Shown here: positions 24,533-33,074 of the stretch, piece after piece | Layout: every line of letters starts with the position of its first letter | How positions within the stretch are numbered: the first letter of the stretch is position 1 | DNA from: Adlercreutzia mucosicola DSM 19490 | GTDB lineage: Bacteria; Actinomycetota; Coriobacteriia; Coriobacteriales; Eggerthellaceae | Assembly: GCF_000422625.1 (NCBI RefSeq) | Contig: NZ_AUGK01000016.1 | Span: forward strand, 1-64,000 | Length of the DNA: 64,000 bases | Direction of reading: 5' to 3' | Program-made: the position numbers and the translations under genes | The notes under the pieces: model-generated | Databases searched by the model: none | Seen by the model: the letters and a program-made list of their open reading frames with translations, nothing else | What the model was told of the DNA's origin: nothing

Positions 24533-24569
24533 AACGGGGGGCGAGCTCGGATCAAGCTCGCCCCCCGTT
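24533..24569. terminator. Bidirectional terminator between LuxR gene 1 and NlpC/P60 gene 1
   Basis: A perfect 15-bp stem (24533-24547 and 24555-24569) with a 7-nt loop lies 15 bp from one stop and 21 bp from the other. AAAA on the left edge gives TTTT on the minus strand. Confidence 0.85.
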
Positions 24570-24590
24570 GCTAAATGCTTCGATGCGCTG

Positions 24591-25724
24591 CTAGTAGCGC
24601 ACGTAGATCATGCCGGAATGAACGCTGCCCTCCTGGACGTTCTTGCCGGGGCGCGGGGCGTGGATCATCATGCCGTCGCCGATGTAGACGCCGCAGTGAT
24701 GGCTGTTTACGCAGATGTCGCCGGGTTGCGGGTTGCTCACGCGGGGCCAGCCCATGAAGGTGCCCGTGGTGCCGATACGCGCGTGGCGGCCGGTGAGGCA
24801 GTAGCTGACCAGGCCCGAGCAGTCGTAGGAATCCGGTCCCACAGCGGCCCACACGTAGGGCTTGCCGATCTCGCCGTAGGCGCGGCTGACCACCACGTTG
24901 CCGGACACCGACGGCGCCTTGTTGTTATTGCTGCTGCCGTTGTCGCCCCCGCCGCCGTTGCTGCCGCTGTTGTTGCTGTTCTGCTGTTGCTGCTGCTGGC
25001 GCTGGCGACGCTCTTCCTCTTCTGCCTGGCGGCGCGCCTCTTCCTCGGCGCGGCGAGCGGCCTCGCGGGCGGCGGCCTCGCGGGCCTCTTCCTCCTGGCG
25101 CAGCAGCTCGGCAGCCTCGGCCGACAGCGAGTCGTAGATGGCCTGGGTCTGGGCGACCAGCTCCTCGGCCTGCTTCTTGGTGTCCTCGGCCTCTTGGGCC
25201 TTCTGGTCGGCTACCTGGCGCTGCTCTTCGTAGACGGCCTTCTCGGACTCTACCTCGGAGCGCAGGTTCTTGGTCTCCTCTACCATGTCGGCGTCGTTCT
25301 GGTTCATGTCGTTCAGGAGGTCCCAGTTCGAGGCGAAGGCCTGGAACGAGGTGGCGCCCAAGAGCAGGTCGATGAACGACGCGGAGCCGGAGCGGTACAT
25401 GGAGCGGGCGCGGGTGCCCAGCTGGTCCTGCAGGTCGCCGATGCGACCGGAGGCCTCATCGATGCGACCCTGGGCTTCGTCCATGCGCTCCTGGGCGGCA
25501 TCGCGCTCTTGGCAGGCTTCCCAATAGGTGTTGGAGGCCTCGTCGAGCTTCTGCTGCATGGCGTTCAGCTTCTCGAGGGCGGCGTTGGCCTCGGCCTGCT
25601 TCTCGGCGGCCGTCACGGCGTGGGCTTCGTGGGGGGTAAGGGCGGGCAGGCACACGGAAATGCCAAGGGCGGCGGCACTGCCAATGAACGCTCGTCTGCT
25701 AAAGGGGCGGGTGTGCTCTCTCAT
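24591..25724 (-). CDS. Tat-exported coiled-coil NlpC/P60 peptidoglycan hydrolase (1)
   Basis: The 377-residue product has a Tat signal (RPFSRRAFIGSAAALG) with likely cleavage after EAHA. A long coiled coil of about 190 residues follows, rich in Ala/Glu/Gln, then a Gln/Asn/Gly/Ser linker. The C-terminal NlpC/P60 domain has catalytic Cys in YDCSGLVSYCL and His in HHCGVYIGD. The layout matches CwlO/RipC-like D,L-endopeptidases that cut stem peptides and are controlled through their coiled coil, often by FtsEX. The ATG at 25724 follows AGGAGG. It is a clear paralogue of the next gene, with near-identical blocks such as GATSFQAFASNWDLLN. Endopeptidase activity is inferred from the domain. Confidence 0.92.
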   Translation of the reverse strand: MREHTRPFSRRAFIGSAAALGISVCLPALTPHEAHAVTAAEKQAEANAALEKLNAMQQKLDEASNTYWEACQERDAAQERMDEAQGRIDEASGRIGDLQDQLGTRARSMYRSGSASFIDLLLGATSFQAFASNWDLLNDMNQNDADMVEETKNLRSEVESEKAVYEEQRQVADQKAQEAEDTKKQAEELVAQTQAIYDSLSAEAAELLRQEEEAREAAAREAARRAEEEARRQAEEEERRQRQQQQQQNSNNSGSNGGGGDNGSSNNNKAPSVSGNVVVSRAYGEIGKPYVWAAVGPDSYDCSGLVSYCLTGRHARIGTTGTFMGWPRVSNPQPGDICVNSHHCGVYIGDGMMIHAPRPGKNVQEGSVHSGMIYVRY

Positions 25725-25756
25725 GCGAAGAATCCTCCTGGTTGAGCATGTGGTGC

Positions 25757-25784
25757 GTTTGTGCAAACTAGTTTGTGCATGATA
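25757..25784 (-). promoter_or_regulatory. Promoter region of NlpC/P60 gene 1
   Basis: On the minus strand TATCAT (complement of 25779-25784) within CGTGCTATCATG resembles CGTGCTATGATG before the paralogue (27243-27248). Just downstream is a 12-bp perfect palindrome CAAACTAGTTTG (25764-25775) and two direct GTTTGTGCA repeats (25757-25765, 25771-25779). These could bind a regulator. Confidence 0.45.
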
Positions 25785-25900
25785 GCACGGGGGATGGCCT
25801 CTCCATGGCTCTTCCAAATGGGATTCACGCAAGTCTTACGGTGTATGGAATACCCTTGTGTTCTCGGAAAACTTCCTCCACAAGATGTGGGTATAGCACG

Positions 25901-25927
25901 AAAAAGGGCCGCTCGCGCGAGCGGCCC
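25901..25927 (-). terminator. Rho-independent terminator of NlpC/P60 gene 2
   Basis: A perfect 10-bp GC stem (25906-25915 and 25918-25927) is followed on the minus strand by TTTTT (complement of 25901-25905), 36 bp after the stop codon. Confidence 0.88.
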
Positions 25928-25962
25928 CGAATCTGTGCAGGGGTGCGGAAGGGGAGTGGTGC

Positions 25963-27186
25963 CTAGTAGCGGACGTACCACATGCCCGACTGCACGGCGC
26001 CGATGATGACGCCGGTCTTGGGAGTGGAGGCGTGGATCATCTGGCCGTTGCCGATGTAGACGCCGGTGTGGCCGCTGCGGATGCAGATGTCGCCCGGCTG
26101 GGGGTTGGTGACCTTCGGCCAGCCCGCGATGGTGCCCGTGGTGCACCAGTGGCCCGGGGTGCCGCGCAGGCAGTAGCCCACCAGGCCGGAGCAGTCGAAG
26201 CTGTCCGGGCCGCCGGCGCCCCACACATAGGGCTTGCCGAGCTGGGCATAGGCGCGATCGACCACCACGTTACCGGAAACGGTGGGCGGACGGGAATTGT
26301 TGGAGCTGCTGTTGTTCCCGCCGTTGTTGCTTTCGCTCTCGTCGCTGCTGTCGTTCCCGCCGTTGTTGTTGTTATTATTATTGTTGTTGTTGCCGTTGTT
26401 GTTACTATTGTTGTTCCCGCCGTTGTTGCCGTTGTTCTGCTGCTGTTGCTGCTGGCGGCGCTCTTCCTCCTCGGCCTGACGACGGGCCTCTTCCTCGGCG
26501 CGCAGGGCGGCCTCAAGGGCGGCGGCCTCGCGGGCAGCCTCCTCCTCGGCCAGCAGCTGGGCGGCCTCTTCGGAAAGGGAGTCGTACACGGCCTGGGTCT
26601 CGGCCACGAGCCCCTCGGCCTTCTTCTTGGTTTCCTCGGCCTCCTGGGCCTTACTCGCGGCGATGTCGCGCTGTTCGGCGTAGACGGCCTTCTCGGACTC
26701 CACCTCGGAGCGCAGGGTCTTCGTCTCCTGCACCATGTCGGCGTCGTTCTGGTTCATCTCGTTGAGCAGATCCCAGTTCGAGGCGAAGGCCTGGAACGAG
26801 GTGGCCCCGAGCAGCAGGTCGATGAAGGTGGTGGAGCCGGAGCGGTACATGGAGCGGGCGCGGGTGCCGAGGTGCTCCTGCAGCTCGCCGATGCGCCCGG
26901 AGGCCTCGTCGATGCGGGTCTGGGCCTCGTCCATGCGGCCCTGGGCCGCTTCCTGGTCGCTCAGGGCGTCGTAGTAGGTGTCCGAGGCGGCGTTCAGCTG
27001 GTCCTGCAGGGCGCTCAGCTTCTCGAGGGCGGCGTTGGCCTCGGCCTGCTTCTCGGCGGCCGTCACGGCGTGGGCCGTTGCGGGGGTGATCGCGGGCAGG
27101 CAGACGGAAATGCCCAGAGCCGCAGCGGCGCCCACGAAGGCGCGACGGCTAAAGGAATGCGTGGCAAGCGACACGTGCTCAGTCAT
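25963..27186 (-). CDS. Tat-exported coiled-coil NlpC/P60 peptidoglycan hydrolase (2)
   Basis: The 407-residue paralogue of the preceding protein has a Tat signal (HSFSRRAFVGAAAALG, cleavage after TAHA), a coiled coil to about residue 240, and a C-terminal NlpC/P60 domain with Cys in FDCSGLVGYCL and His in SGHTGVYIGN and QMIHA. The linker is much longer (about 55 residues) and strongly asparagine-rich, encoded by AAC/AAT triplet runs. The ATG at 27186 follows TAGGAGG. Both paralogues share the leader segment ATGCTCAA and AGGAGG before the start, so the duplication included the 5' region. Separate promoter and terminator suggest individual control. Likely a wall D,L-endopeptidase in growth or separation. 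Confidence 0.92.
   Translation of the reverse strand: MTEHVSLATHSFSRRAFVGAAAALGISVCLPAITPATAHAVTAAEKQAEANAALEKLSALQDQLNAASDTYYDALSDQEAAQGRMDEAQTRIDEASGRIGELQEHLGTRARSMYRSGSTTFIDLLLGATSFQAFASNWDLLNEMNQNDADMVQETKTLRSEVESEKAVYAEQRDIAASKAQEAEETKKKAEGLVAETQAVYDSLSEEAAQLLAEEEAAREAAALEAALRAEEEARRQAEEEERRQQQQQQNNGNNGGNNNSNNNGNNNNNNNNNNGGNDSSDESESNNGGNNSSSNNSRPPTVSGNVVVDRAYAQLGKPYVWGAGGPDSFDCSGLVGYCLRGTPGHWCTTGTIAGWPKVTNPQPGDICIRSGHTGVYIGNGQMIHASTPKTGVIIGAVQSGMWYVRY
26361..26440. repeat. Triplet microsatellite (GTT/ATT) encoding the Asn-rich linker
   Basis: Runs of gtt and att triplets (AAC/AAT on the coding strand) fill most of this stretch inside NlpC/P60 gene 2. Triplet slippage would keep the frame and alter only linker length. 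Base composition is sharply unlike the flanking coding sequence. Confidence 0.8.
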
Positions 27187-27242
27187 GTAAAGAAACCTCC
27201 TAGATTGAGCATCGGGCATGAATGATCCAAAAATATTTACAC

Positions 27243-27248
27243 ATCATA
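27243..27248 (-). promoter_or_regulatory. -10 box of NlpC/P60 gene 2
   Basis: The complement reads TATGAT within GTGCTATGATG, matching the promoter core of the paralogue, 57 bp before the ATG. The AT-rich gap 27187-27433 holds nothing else recognisable before the tRNA promoter. Confidence 0.45.
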
Positions 27249-27433
27249 GCACGTCCCGCCTTATTTCACGTTCCTTTCAGAAGGGCTTCACATGCCGCAA
27301 CTGTTCCGGCGGCCTCGGTGGCGAAAGCTTACTTATATATAGTAAAGAGACGGGGGATCCGTCCCGCGCTCCAGCAAGAGAGAGGGCCGTTTGGGGAGGA
27401 ATGATGGAGACACGCCCGGGGGCGTGTAAATGG

Positions 27434-27462
27434 TTGACACGTTCGTTGCCGTAGCGTATTAT
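27434..27462 (+). promoter_or_regulatory. Strong sigma70 promoter of the tRNA-tuf operon
   Basis: A perfect TTGACA (27434-27439), 17-bp spacer and TATTAT (27457-27462) lie about 78 bp upstream of tRNA-Tyr. This is the best consensus promoter in the window, as expected for stable RNA and EF-Tu genes. Confidence 0.85.
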
Positions 27463-27540
27463 TCCGTTCGCTCGCTTGTTCCGGCGACGGATGCAAACGA
27501 GTGGCAGCTTGAAAAGTACACATGAATTCAGCGCCGAAAT

Positions 27541-27625
27541 GGGCGTGTGCCCGAGTGGTTAAAGGGGACGGGCTGTAAACCCGTTGGTTATGCCTACCTA
27601 GGTTCGAATCCTAGCGCGCCCACCA
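27541..27625 (+). tRNA. tRNA-Tyr (GTA)
   Basis: Acceptor stem GGGCGTG pairs with CGCGCCC (one G-U), anticodon GTA at 27575-27577 in loop CTGTAAA, a class II extended variable arm, T-arm CTAGG-TTCGAAT-CCTAG, and an encoded CCA (27623-27625). All four stems form. Confidence 0.97.
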
Positions 27626-27632
27626 TTTCAAT

Positions 27633-27708
27633 GCCTGTGTAGCTCAGTCGGTAGAGCACTTCGTTGGTAACGAAGAGGTCACCGGTTCAAGTCCGGTCGC
27701 AGGCTCCA
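27633..27708 (+). tRNA. tRNA-Thr (GGT)
   Basis: Acceptor GCCTGTG pairs with CGCAGGC; anticodon stem CTTCG/CGAAG encloses TTGGTAA with GGT at 27666-27668; CCA is encoded at 27706-27708. It lies 7 bp after tRNA-Tyr. Confidence 0.97.
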
Positions 27709-27711
27709 CCT

Positions 27712-27788
27712 GGCGGTGTAGCTCAGTTGGTCAGAGCACACGGTTCATACCCGTGGCGTCACTGGTTCAAATCCAGTCACCGCTACCA
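27712..27788 (+). tRNA. tRNA-Met (CAT)
   Basis: Acceptor GGCGGTG pairs with CACCGCT (one G-U); anticodon stem CACGG/CCGTG encloses CAT at 27746-27748; CCA is encoded. The paired first base and lack of three G-C pairs in the anticodon stem argue against initiator tRNA. A lysidine-modified tRNA-Ile2 cannot be fully excluded. Confidence 0.93.
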
Positions 27789-27798
27789 TTAGATTTAC

Positions 27799-27823
27799 CG
27801 CGCCCTCCGGGCGCGTTTATTTT
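27799..27823 (+). terminator. Hairpin with T-tract between tRNA-Met and tuf
   Basis: CGCGCCC (27799-27805) pairs with GGGCGCG (27809-27815), loop tcc, followed by TTTATTTTG. It likely works as a partial terminator or 3' end for the tRNA transcript, setting the tRNA:tuf ratio. Confidence 0.7.
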
Positions 27824-27864
27824 GTTGAAATCGAATCGCCACCACCCTTGAAGGAGGATGAAAC

Positions 27865-29067
<1,203 letters not shown>

Positions 29068-29087
29068 GTTTCTTACGATGATCTTTC

Positions 29088-29120
29088 GCGAGGGCCTGTT
29101 CTTTTCGAGCAGGCCCTCGC
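29088..29120 (+). terminator. Terminator hairpin after tuf
   Basis: An 11-bp perfect GC-rich stem (29088-29098 and 29110-29120) with an 11-nt loop lies 20 bp after the tuf stop. The following tract is TTCCC, so it may be leaky. Confidence 0.65.
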
Positions 29121-29184
29121 TTCCCACCGCTTTCATGTGTATGATCAACTCTGCATTTTGGTTTTATAGGTAAAAGGAGAATTC

Positions 29185-29334
29185 ATGCGTACTCTGGTCA
29201 CCCTGGCCTGCACCGAGTGCAAGCGCCGCAACTACACGACCAAGAAGAACAAGCAGAACAATCCTGACCGCATCGAGCTCAAGAAGTACTGCAAGTGGTG
29301 CAACAAGCACGTTGTGCACAAAGAGACCCGATAA
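29185..29334 (+). CDS. rpmG: 50S ribosomal protein L33
   Basis: This 49-residue protein reads [19 protein letters not shown] at its start and has [16 protein letters not shown] at the end. The two CxxC pairs make it the zinc-binding C+ form of L33. ATG 29185 follows AAAAGGAGA. It is a small basic protein of the large ribosomal subunit near the E site. It is followed 24 bp later by tRNA-Trp, an arrangement conserved in many Gram-positive bacteria ahead of secE and nusG. Confidence 0.97.
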   Translation: MRTLVTLACTECKRRNYTTKKNKQNNPDRIELKKYCKWCNKHVVHKETR

Positions 29335-29358
29335 GAGGTTAGGTTCTGAAACAGGCAT

Positions 29359-29435
29359 AGGCCAGTAGCTCCAATTGGTAGAGCGGCGGTCTCCAAAACC
29401 GCATGTTGGGGGTTCGAGTCCCTCCTGGCCTGCCA
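29359..29435 (+). tRNA. tRNA-Trp (CCA)
   Basis: Acceptor AGGCCAG pairs with CTGGCCT; anticodon stem GCGGT/ACCGC encloses CTCCAAA with CCA at 29393-29395; 3' CCA is encoded (29433-29435). It lies between rpmG and secE. Confidence 0.97.
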
Positions 29436-29505
29436 GCTTGTTTACGTGAGCAGCCAATGGCTGCTTTTTTGGCGATTAGACAGAGAATGTCTTGTAAGGA
29501 ATTCC

Positions 29506-29919
29506 ATGGCTAAGAAATCTAAGACACAGAAAGCTAAGGCCTCCGCTGCTCGCCAGCAGCGCAAGATCGAGCGCGAGCTGGAGGCAGCACATCCCCAGCC
29601 GGTTCAGGCCGAGGCCACCGAGGACGGGAAGAAAAAGCTGTCGCTGTTCAAGAAGAGCGTCGAGAGCGACGCCCCCGCTGTGTCTGAGGGCGGCAAGCCC
29701 GCACGAAAGGCTGACGAGAAGCCGAAGAAGAAGCGCTTCCAGTTCTTCCGCGACGTGAAGGCTGAGATGAAGCGCGTTACGTGGCCGACTCGCATCGACG
29801 TGCTTCGCTGGAGCGGCGTCGTGGTGGTGGCTCTGCTGTTCTTCGGCGTGTTCGTGGCGATTCTCGACAACGCGATCATCACGCCGCTGTTGGTGCTGAT
29901 CTCTGGGATTGGGGCGTAA
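29506..29919 (+). CDS. secE: Preprotein translocase subunit SecE
   Basis: The 137-residue protein has a long Lys/Ala-rich cytoplasmic N-terminal extension (about 80 residues) and then the SecE core: FFRDVKAEMKRVTWPTRIDV, the conserved amphipathic helix, followed by a single membrane helix (VVVVALLFFGVFVAILDNAI). SecE clamps SecY in the translocon. ATG 29506 follows TAAGGA. It is 3 bp upstream of nusG, the universal partner order. The extension is longer than in the minimal Gram-positive SecE of about 60 residues, as often seen in actinobacteria. Confidence 0.96.
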   Translation: MAKKSKTQKAKASAARQQRKIERELEAAHPQPVQAEATEDGKKKLSLFKKSVESDAPAVSEGGKPARKADEKPKKKRFQFFRDVKAEMKRVTWPTRIDVLRWSGVVVVALLFFGVFVAILDNAIITPLLVLISGIGA

Positions 29920-29922
29920 GCG

Positions 29923-30453
29923 ATGGCTAAGAAGTGGTACGTTCTGCACACCTATTCCGGCTATGAGAACAAGGTGAAGTCGAACCTCGAGCAGCGCATC
30001 GAGGCCATGGGCCTTGAGAACAACGTCTTCGGCATCGAGATTCCCACCGAGATGGTCACCGAGATCAAAGAGGGCGGCCGCCGCGTTGAGAGCGAGAAGA
30101 AGGTGTTCCCGGGCTACGTGCTGGTGCGCATGGAGCTTGACGATCGCAGCTGGGCTGCGGTGCGCAACACTCCCGGCGTCACGGGCTTTGTGGGCAGCCA
30201 GGGCAATCCCCAGGCGCTCACCCGCGACGAGTACAACAAGATCATGAAGCGTACGAGTCGCGAGGCCCCGAAGAAGACCTCCAGCAACCTTGAGGTCGGC
30301 CAGTCGGTGAAGGTCACCCACGGCCCGCTTGCCGAGTTCGACGGCACGGTGTCCGAGGTCATGCCCGAGGCCGGCAAGGTCAAGGTTATGGTTTCCATCT
30401 TCGGCCGCGAAACCCCCGTCGAGCTGTCGTTCGACCAGGTGGCCAAGATCTAA
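29923..30453 (+). CDS. nusG: Transcription termination/antitermination factor NusG
   Basis: The 176-residue protein has the NGN domain ([45 protein letters not shown]) and a C-terminal KOW domain ([20 protein letters not shown]). NusG binds RNA polymerase and links it with Rho and the ribosome. It starts 3 bp after secE, and its length is standard without the long actinobacterial N-terminal extension. The genes rplK and rplA follow after a hairpin-containing gap. Confidence 0.98.
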   Translation: MAKKWYVLHTYSGYENKVKSNLEQRIEAMGLENNVFGIEIPTEMVTEIKEGGRRVESEKKVFPGYVLVRMELDDRSWAAVRNTPGVTGFVGSQGNPQALTRDEYNKIMKRTSREAPKKTSSNLEVGQSVKVTHGPLAEFDGTVSEVMPEAGKVKVMVSIFGRETPVELSFDQVAKI

Positions 30454-30469
30454 TTTTGCAAGCACTTTG

Positions 30470-30522
30470 ACTCGAGGGGCTGTGCCCGCGTGGACCGGGG
30501 CTTCTCGCGAACCTCGAGTTTT
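30470..30522 (+). terminator. Terminator/attenuator hairpin between nusG and rplK
   Basis: ACTCGAGG (30470-30477) pairs with CCTCGAGT (30512-30519), followed by TTT. It lies 17 bp after the nusG stop. A weak promoter (TTGAGT 30521-30526, GATACA 30545-30550) may restart transcription for rplK and rplA. Confidence 0.55.
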
Positions 30523-30568
30523 GAGTGATAGAGAAGTAGTAGTCGATACATCTGAAAGGTAGTCACAG

Positions 30569-31066
30569 ATGGCTGACAAGAAAGTCACCGGATTTGTAAA
30601 GCTGCAAATCCCCGCCGGTGCTGCTAACCCGGCTCCTCCGGTTGGTCCGGCCCTTGGCGCCCAGGGCGTCAACATCATGCAGTTCTGCCAGGCGTTCAAC
30701 GCCCAGACGCAGGACCAGGCCGGCACCATCATCCCTGTTGAGATCACCGTCTATGAGGACAAGTCCTTCACCTTCGTGTGCAAGACCCCGCCGGCGGCCG
30801 TGCTCATCAAGGAGAAGCTCGGCATTAAGAGCGGCGCCGCCATTCCGCAGATTCAGGTGGCCGGCACCCTGACCGAGGACCAGCTCCGCGAGATCGCTGA
30901 GATCAAGATGCCCGACCTGAATGCCAACACCATCGAGGCCGCCATGGAGATCGTGGCCGGCACCGCCCGCTCCATGGGCGTGCGCATCGAGGGCCGCGAG
31001 ATGAAGAAGAAGTACGTGCCCAGCCGCAAGGTGGCCGCGATGCTTCAGGGCAAGACCGTCGAGTAA
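30569..31066 (+). CDS. rplK: 50S ribosomal protein L11
   Basis: The first 142 residues are typical L11: the N-terminal Pro-rich switch ([20 protein letters not shown]) and the C-terminal RNA-binding domain that contacts the 23S GTPase centre ([32 protein letters not shown]). L11 normally stops near residue 142. Here a further 23 mostly basic residues ([20 protein letters not shown] and three more) follow before the stop codon. The reading frame is clean, so it is an extension and not a frameshift artefact that can be seen. ATG 30569 follows GAAAGG. It forms an operon with rplA. Confidence 0.97.
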   Translation: MADKKVTGFVKLQIPAGAANPAPPVGPALGAQGVNIMQFCQAFNAQTQDQAGTIIPVEITVYEDKSFTFVCKTPPAAVLIKEKLGIKSGAAIPQIQVAGTLTEDQLREIAEIKMPDLNANTIEAAMEIVAGTARSMGVRIEGREMKKKYVPSRKVAAMLQGKTVE

Positions 31067-31151
31067 TGAGGTAAACGCGATTCGCCCCGTGCGAATCTGA
31101 ACAGTGGAAGGGCTAGAAGCGCCCGCCATTACCACGAAAGGAATGTTTCAC

Positions 31152-31862
31152 ATGAGCAAGCATGGAAAGAAGTACGACGCGGCTGAGAAGCAGATCCCGG
31201 CTGAGCCCGTGGCCCCGCTGGCGGCCATGCAGCTGCTGAAGGAGATCTCCACCGCGAACTTCGACGAGACCGTGACCGGCGACTTCCGCCTCGGCATCGA
31301 CACCCGTCAGGCCGACCAGCAGCTGCGCGGCACCGTGAGCCTGCCCAACGGCTCCGGCAAGACCGTGCGCGTGGCCGTGTTCGCCGAGGGCGCTGCCGCC
31401 CAGGCCGCCGAGGAGGCCGGCGCCGACATCGTGGGCACCGACATCCTCATGGAGCAGATCCAGGCCGGCGAGTTCAACTTCGACGCCGCCGTGGCTACCC
31501 CGGATCAGATGGGCAAGGTCGGCCGTCTCGGCAAGATCCTCGGCCCCCGTGGTCTGATGCCGAACCCGAAGCTGGGCACCGTCACCAACGATGTGGCGAA
31601 GGCCATCAACGAGCTGAAGGGCGGCCGCGTGGAGTACCGCGCCGACCGTTACGGCATCGCCCATGTCATCCTCGGCAAGGTGTCCTTCACCGCCGAGCAG
31701 CTGGCCGAGAACTACGGCGCCGTGTACGACGAGATCCTGCGCATGAAGCCGTCGGCTGCCAAGGGCAAGTACGTGAAGTCCGTCACCGTCTCGGGCACCA
31801 TGACCCCGGGTGTGCCCGTGGACTCTTCGGTGACCCGCGCCTACACCGAGGCCGCCGAGTAG
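31152..31862 (+). CDS. rplA: 50S ribosomal protein L1
   Basis: The 236-residue protein has the standard L1 length and motifs, including [20 protein letters not shown] and [20 protein letters not shown]. It forms the mobile L1 stalk that escorts E-site tRNA, and in many bacteria represses its own operon. ATG 31152 follows GAAAGGA. A strong terminator comes right after, so rplJ and rplL are not in this operon here, unlike the common L11-L1-L10-L12 order. The upstream gap (31067-31151) may hold an L1-binding site but I cannot delineate it. Confidence 0.98.
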   Translation: MSKHGKKYDAAEKQIPAEPVAPLAAMQLLKEISTANFDETVTGDFRLGIDTRQADQQLRGTVSLPNGSGKTVRVAVFAEGAAAQAAEEAGADIVGTDILMEQIQAGEFNFDAAVATPDQMGKVGRLGKILGPRGLMPNPKLGTVTNDVAKAINELKGGRVEYRADRYGIAHVILGKVSFTAEQLAENYGAVYDEILRMKPSAAKGKYVKSVTVSGTMTPGVPVDSSVTRAYTEAAE

Positions 31863-31885
31863 CGACTCGCTTCTCTATCAGATGG

Positions 31886-31913
31886 AAAGACCCCGCTTCG
31901 GCGGGGTCTTTTT
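31886..31913 (+). terminator. Rho-independent terminator of the rplK-rplA operon
   Basis: A perfect 11-bp stem (31886-31896 and 31901-31911) is capped by a TTCG tetraloop and followed by a T5 run (31909-31913). This is one of the most canonical terminators in the window. Confidence 0.93.
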
Positions 31914-32001
31914 CGTGCAAGGGGGGGTGCGGCACCTTGGGGCGGGACGGCTGAGGAGCAGGGCTCGGGGCCCAGGGCGCTGCGATCGCGCGCTCCCTGC
32001 G

Positions 32002-33009
32002 CTATTCTCCGAAGAAGTCGCGGGAGATGCGCCTGTAGAAGCTGCTGTCGGAATCGCGCAGCAGGATGACGGGCATGGGGGCGCACTGCACGTACACCTT
32101 GTGCAGCGGGCGCTCGAAGGGCACGATCTCGCCATCGACGAACAGCGTGGCCTCGCGGTAGGACTCGGGGCTTTCGAAGCGCACCTCGATGACGTCGCTG
32201 CGATCGGTGACGATGGTGCGGGCCCGCAGGGTGTGGGGCGCGAGCGGCACGGCGATCATGCCGTCGAATCGCGGCGAGGTGAGGGGGCCGCCGGCCGACA
32301 AGGCATAGGCCGTGGAGCCGGTGGCCGTGGACACCACGAGTCCGTCGCCGCGCATCTGCGACACGGGGATGCCCGAGATGTCCAGCGACAGCTCGATGAT
32401 GCGCCCGAGGGCCCCGCGGGTGATGGCCACCTCGTTCAGGGCGTAGAAGCGGCGGATGCCGGCCATACCGCGCAGGTTCACGCCGAATTTGTCCGGCGGC
32501 ATAAGCGCGCCTCCGATGGTGGCGGCATCGGGATCGACCGTGGCAGCATAGGCCGCCTCGCTGAGCGCCCAGAAGGTCTCGGGATCCAGGTCGTTGTCCT
32601 CATCGTAGGGATCAGCCTCGTCCTCGCAGACCACTTCGATGGCGAGCATCGTGCGCCGCTCTTCCGCCAGTTCCCCGGCGAGGGCCTCCACGACAAGGGG
32701 AATGATGCCCTCGGCATCGGTGTTGGCCAGAAAGCCCATGTGCCCGAAGTTCACCGGCAGAATGGGGGCCTGGCGGTCGTGGAGCAGGTGTACCGTGTGC
32801 AGCACCGTGCCGTCGCCGCCGAGCACGATGGCCATGTCCACGGTCGCGGGCAGCTGGGCGCGGATGGCCGCTCGGCCCTGGTCGTTGCCGAGAGAGGCGG
32901 AGTCCACGATGAAGGCGCTGATACCCTGGTTGGTCAGGTAGGTTACCAACAGCAGCGACGCGTCGATCGCCTGGGGGTTGGAGTTATTGCGTACGACCAG
33001 AATGTTCAT
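32002..33009 (-). CDS. nadK: NAD kinase
   Basis: The 335-residue protein has the NAD kinase signature IVLGGDGTVLHTVH (GGDG at 64-67), VNFGHMGFLANTD, the NE motif in FYALNEVAITRG and the conserved DGLVVSTATGSTAYALSAGG. It phosphorylates NAD to NADP. Between residues about 129 and 184 there is an extra acidic stretch (CEDEADPYDEDND...) not present in typical short NAD kinases. ATG 33009 gives a start right at the first beta strand (MNILVVRNNSNP); the longer frame is not supported by a ribosome site. It is divergent from map, with TATAAT on the minus strand at 33044-33049. Confidence 0.94.
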   Translation of the reverse strand: MNILVVRNNSNPQAIDASLLLVTYLTNQGISAFIVDSASLGNDQGRAAIRAQLPATVDMAIVLGGDGTVLHTVHLLHDRQAPILPVNFGHMGFLANTDAEGIIPLVVEALAGELAEERRTMLAIEVVCEDEADPYDEDNDLDPETFWALSEAAYAATVDPDAATIGGALMPPDKFGVNLRGMAGIRRFYALNEVAITRGALGRIIELSLDISGIPVSQMRGDGLVVSTATGSTAYALSAGGPLTSPRFDGMIAVPLAPHTLRARTIVTDRSDVIEVRFESPESYREATLFVDGEIVPFERPLHKVYVQCAPMPVILLRDSDSSFYRRISRDFFGE

Positions 33010-33043
33010 GAAGGCCAACTTTCCGACTTTGCTATGATTCTCG

Positions 33044-33049
33044 ATTATA
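33044..33049 (-). promoter_or_regulatory. -10 box of nadK
   Basis: The complement reads a perfect TATAAT, 34 bp before the nadK ATG, inside the 65-bp spacer shared with map. On the plus strand TATGAT (33033-33038) may serve map. Confidence 0.5.
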
Positions 33050-33074
33050 CCCCGACCGCGCGTGAGGCACACCT

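Noticed and set aside
26282-26479. Leu/Pro-rich plus-strand ORF
   Set aside because: Antisense of the Asn/Gln-rich linker; repeated CTT/GTT triplets give artificial Leu runs.
27712-27788. Initiator tRNA-fMet
   Set aside because: The first acceptor base is paired and the anticodon stem lacks the three G-C pairs of initiators, so it is an elongator (or possibly Ile2) tRNA.
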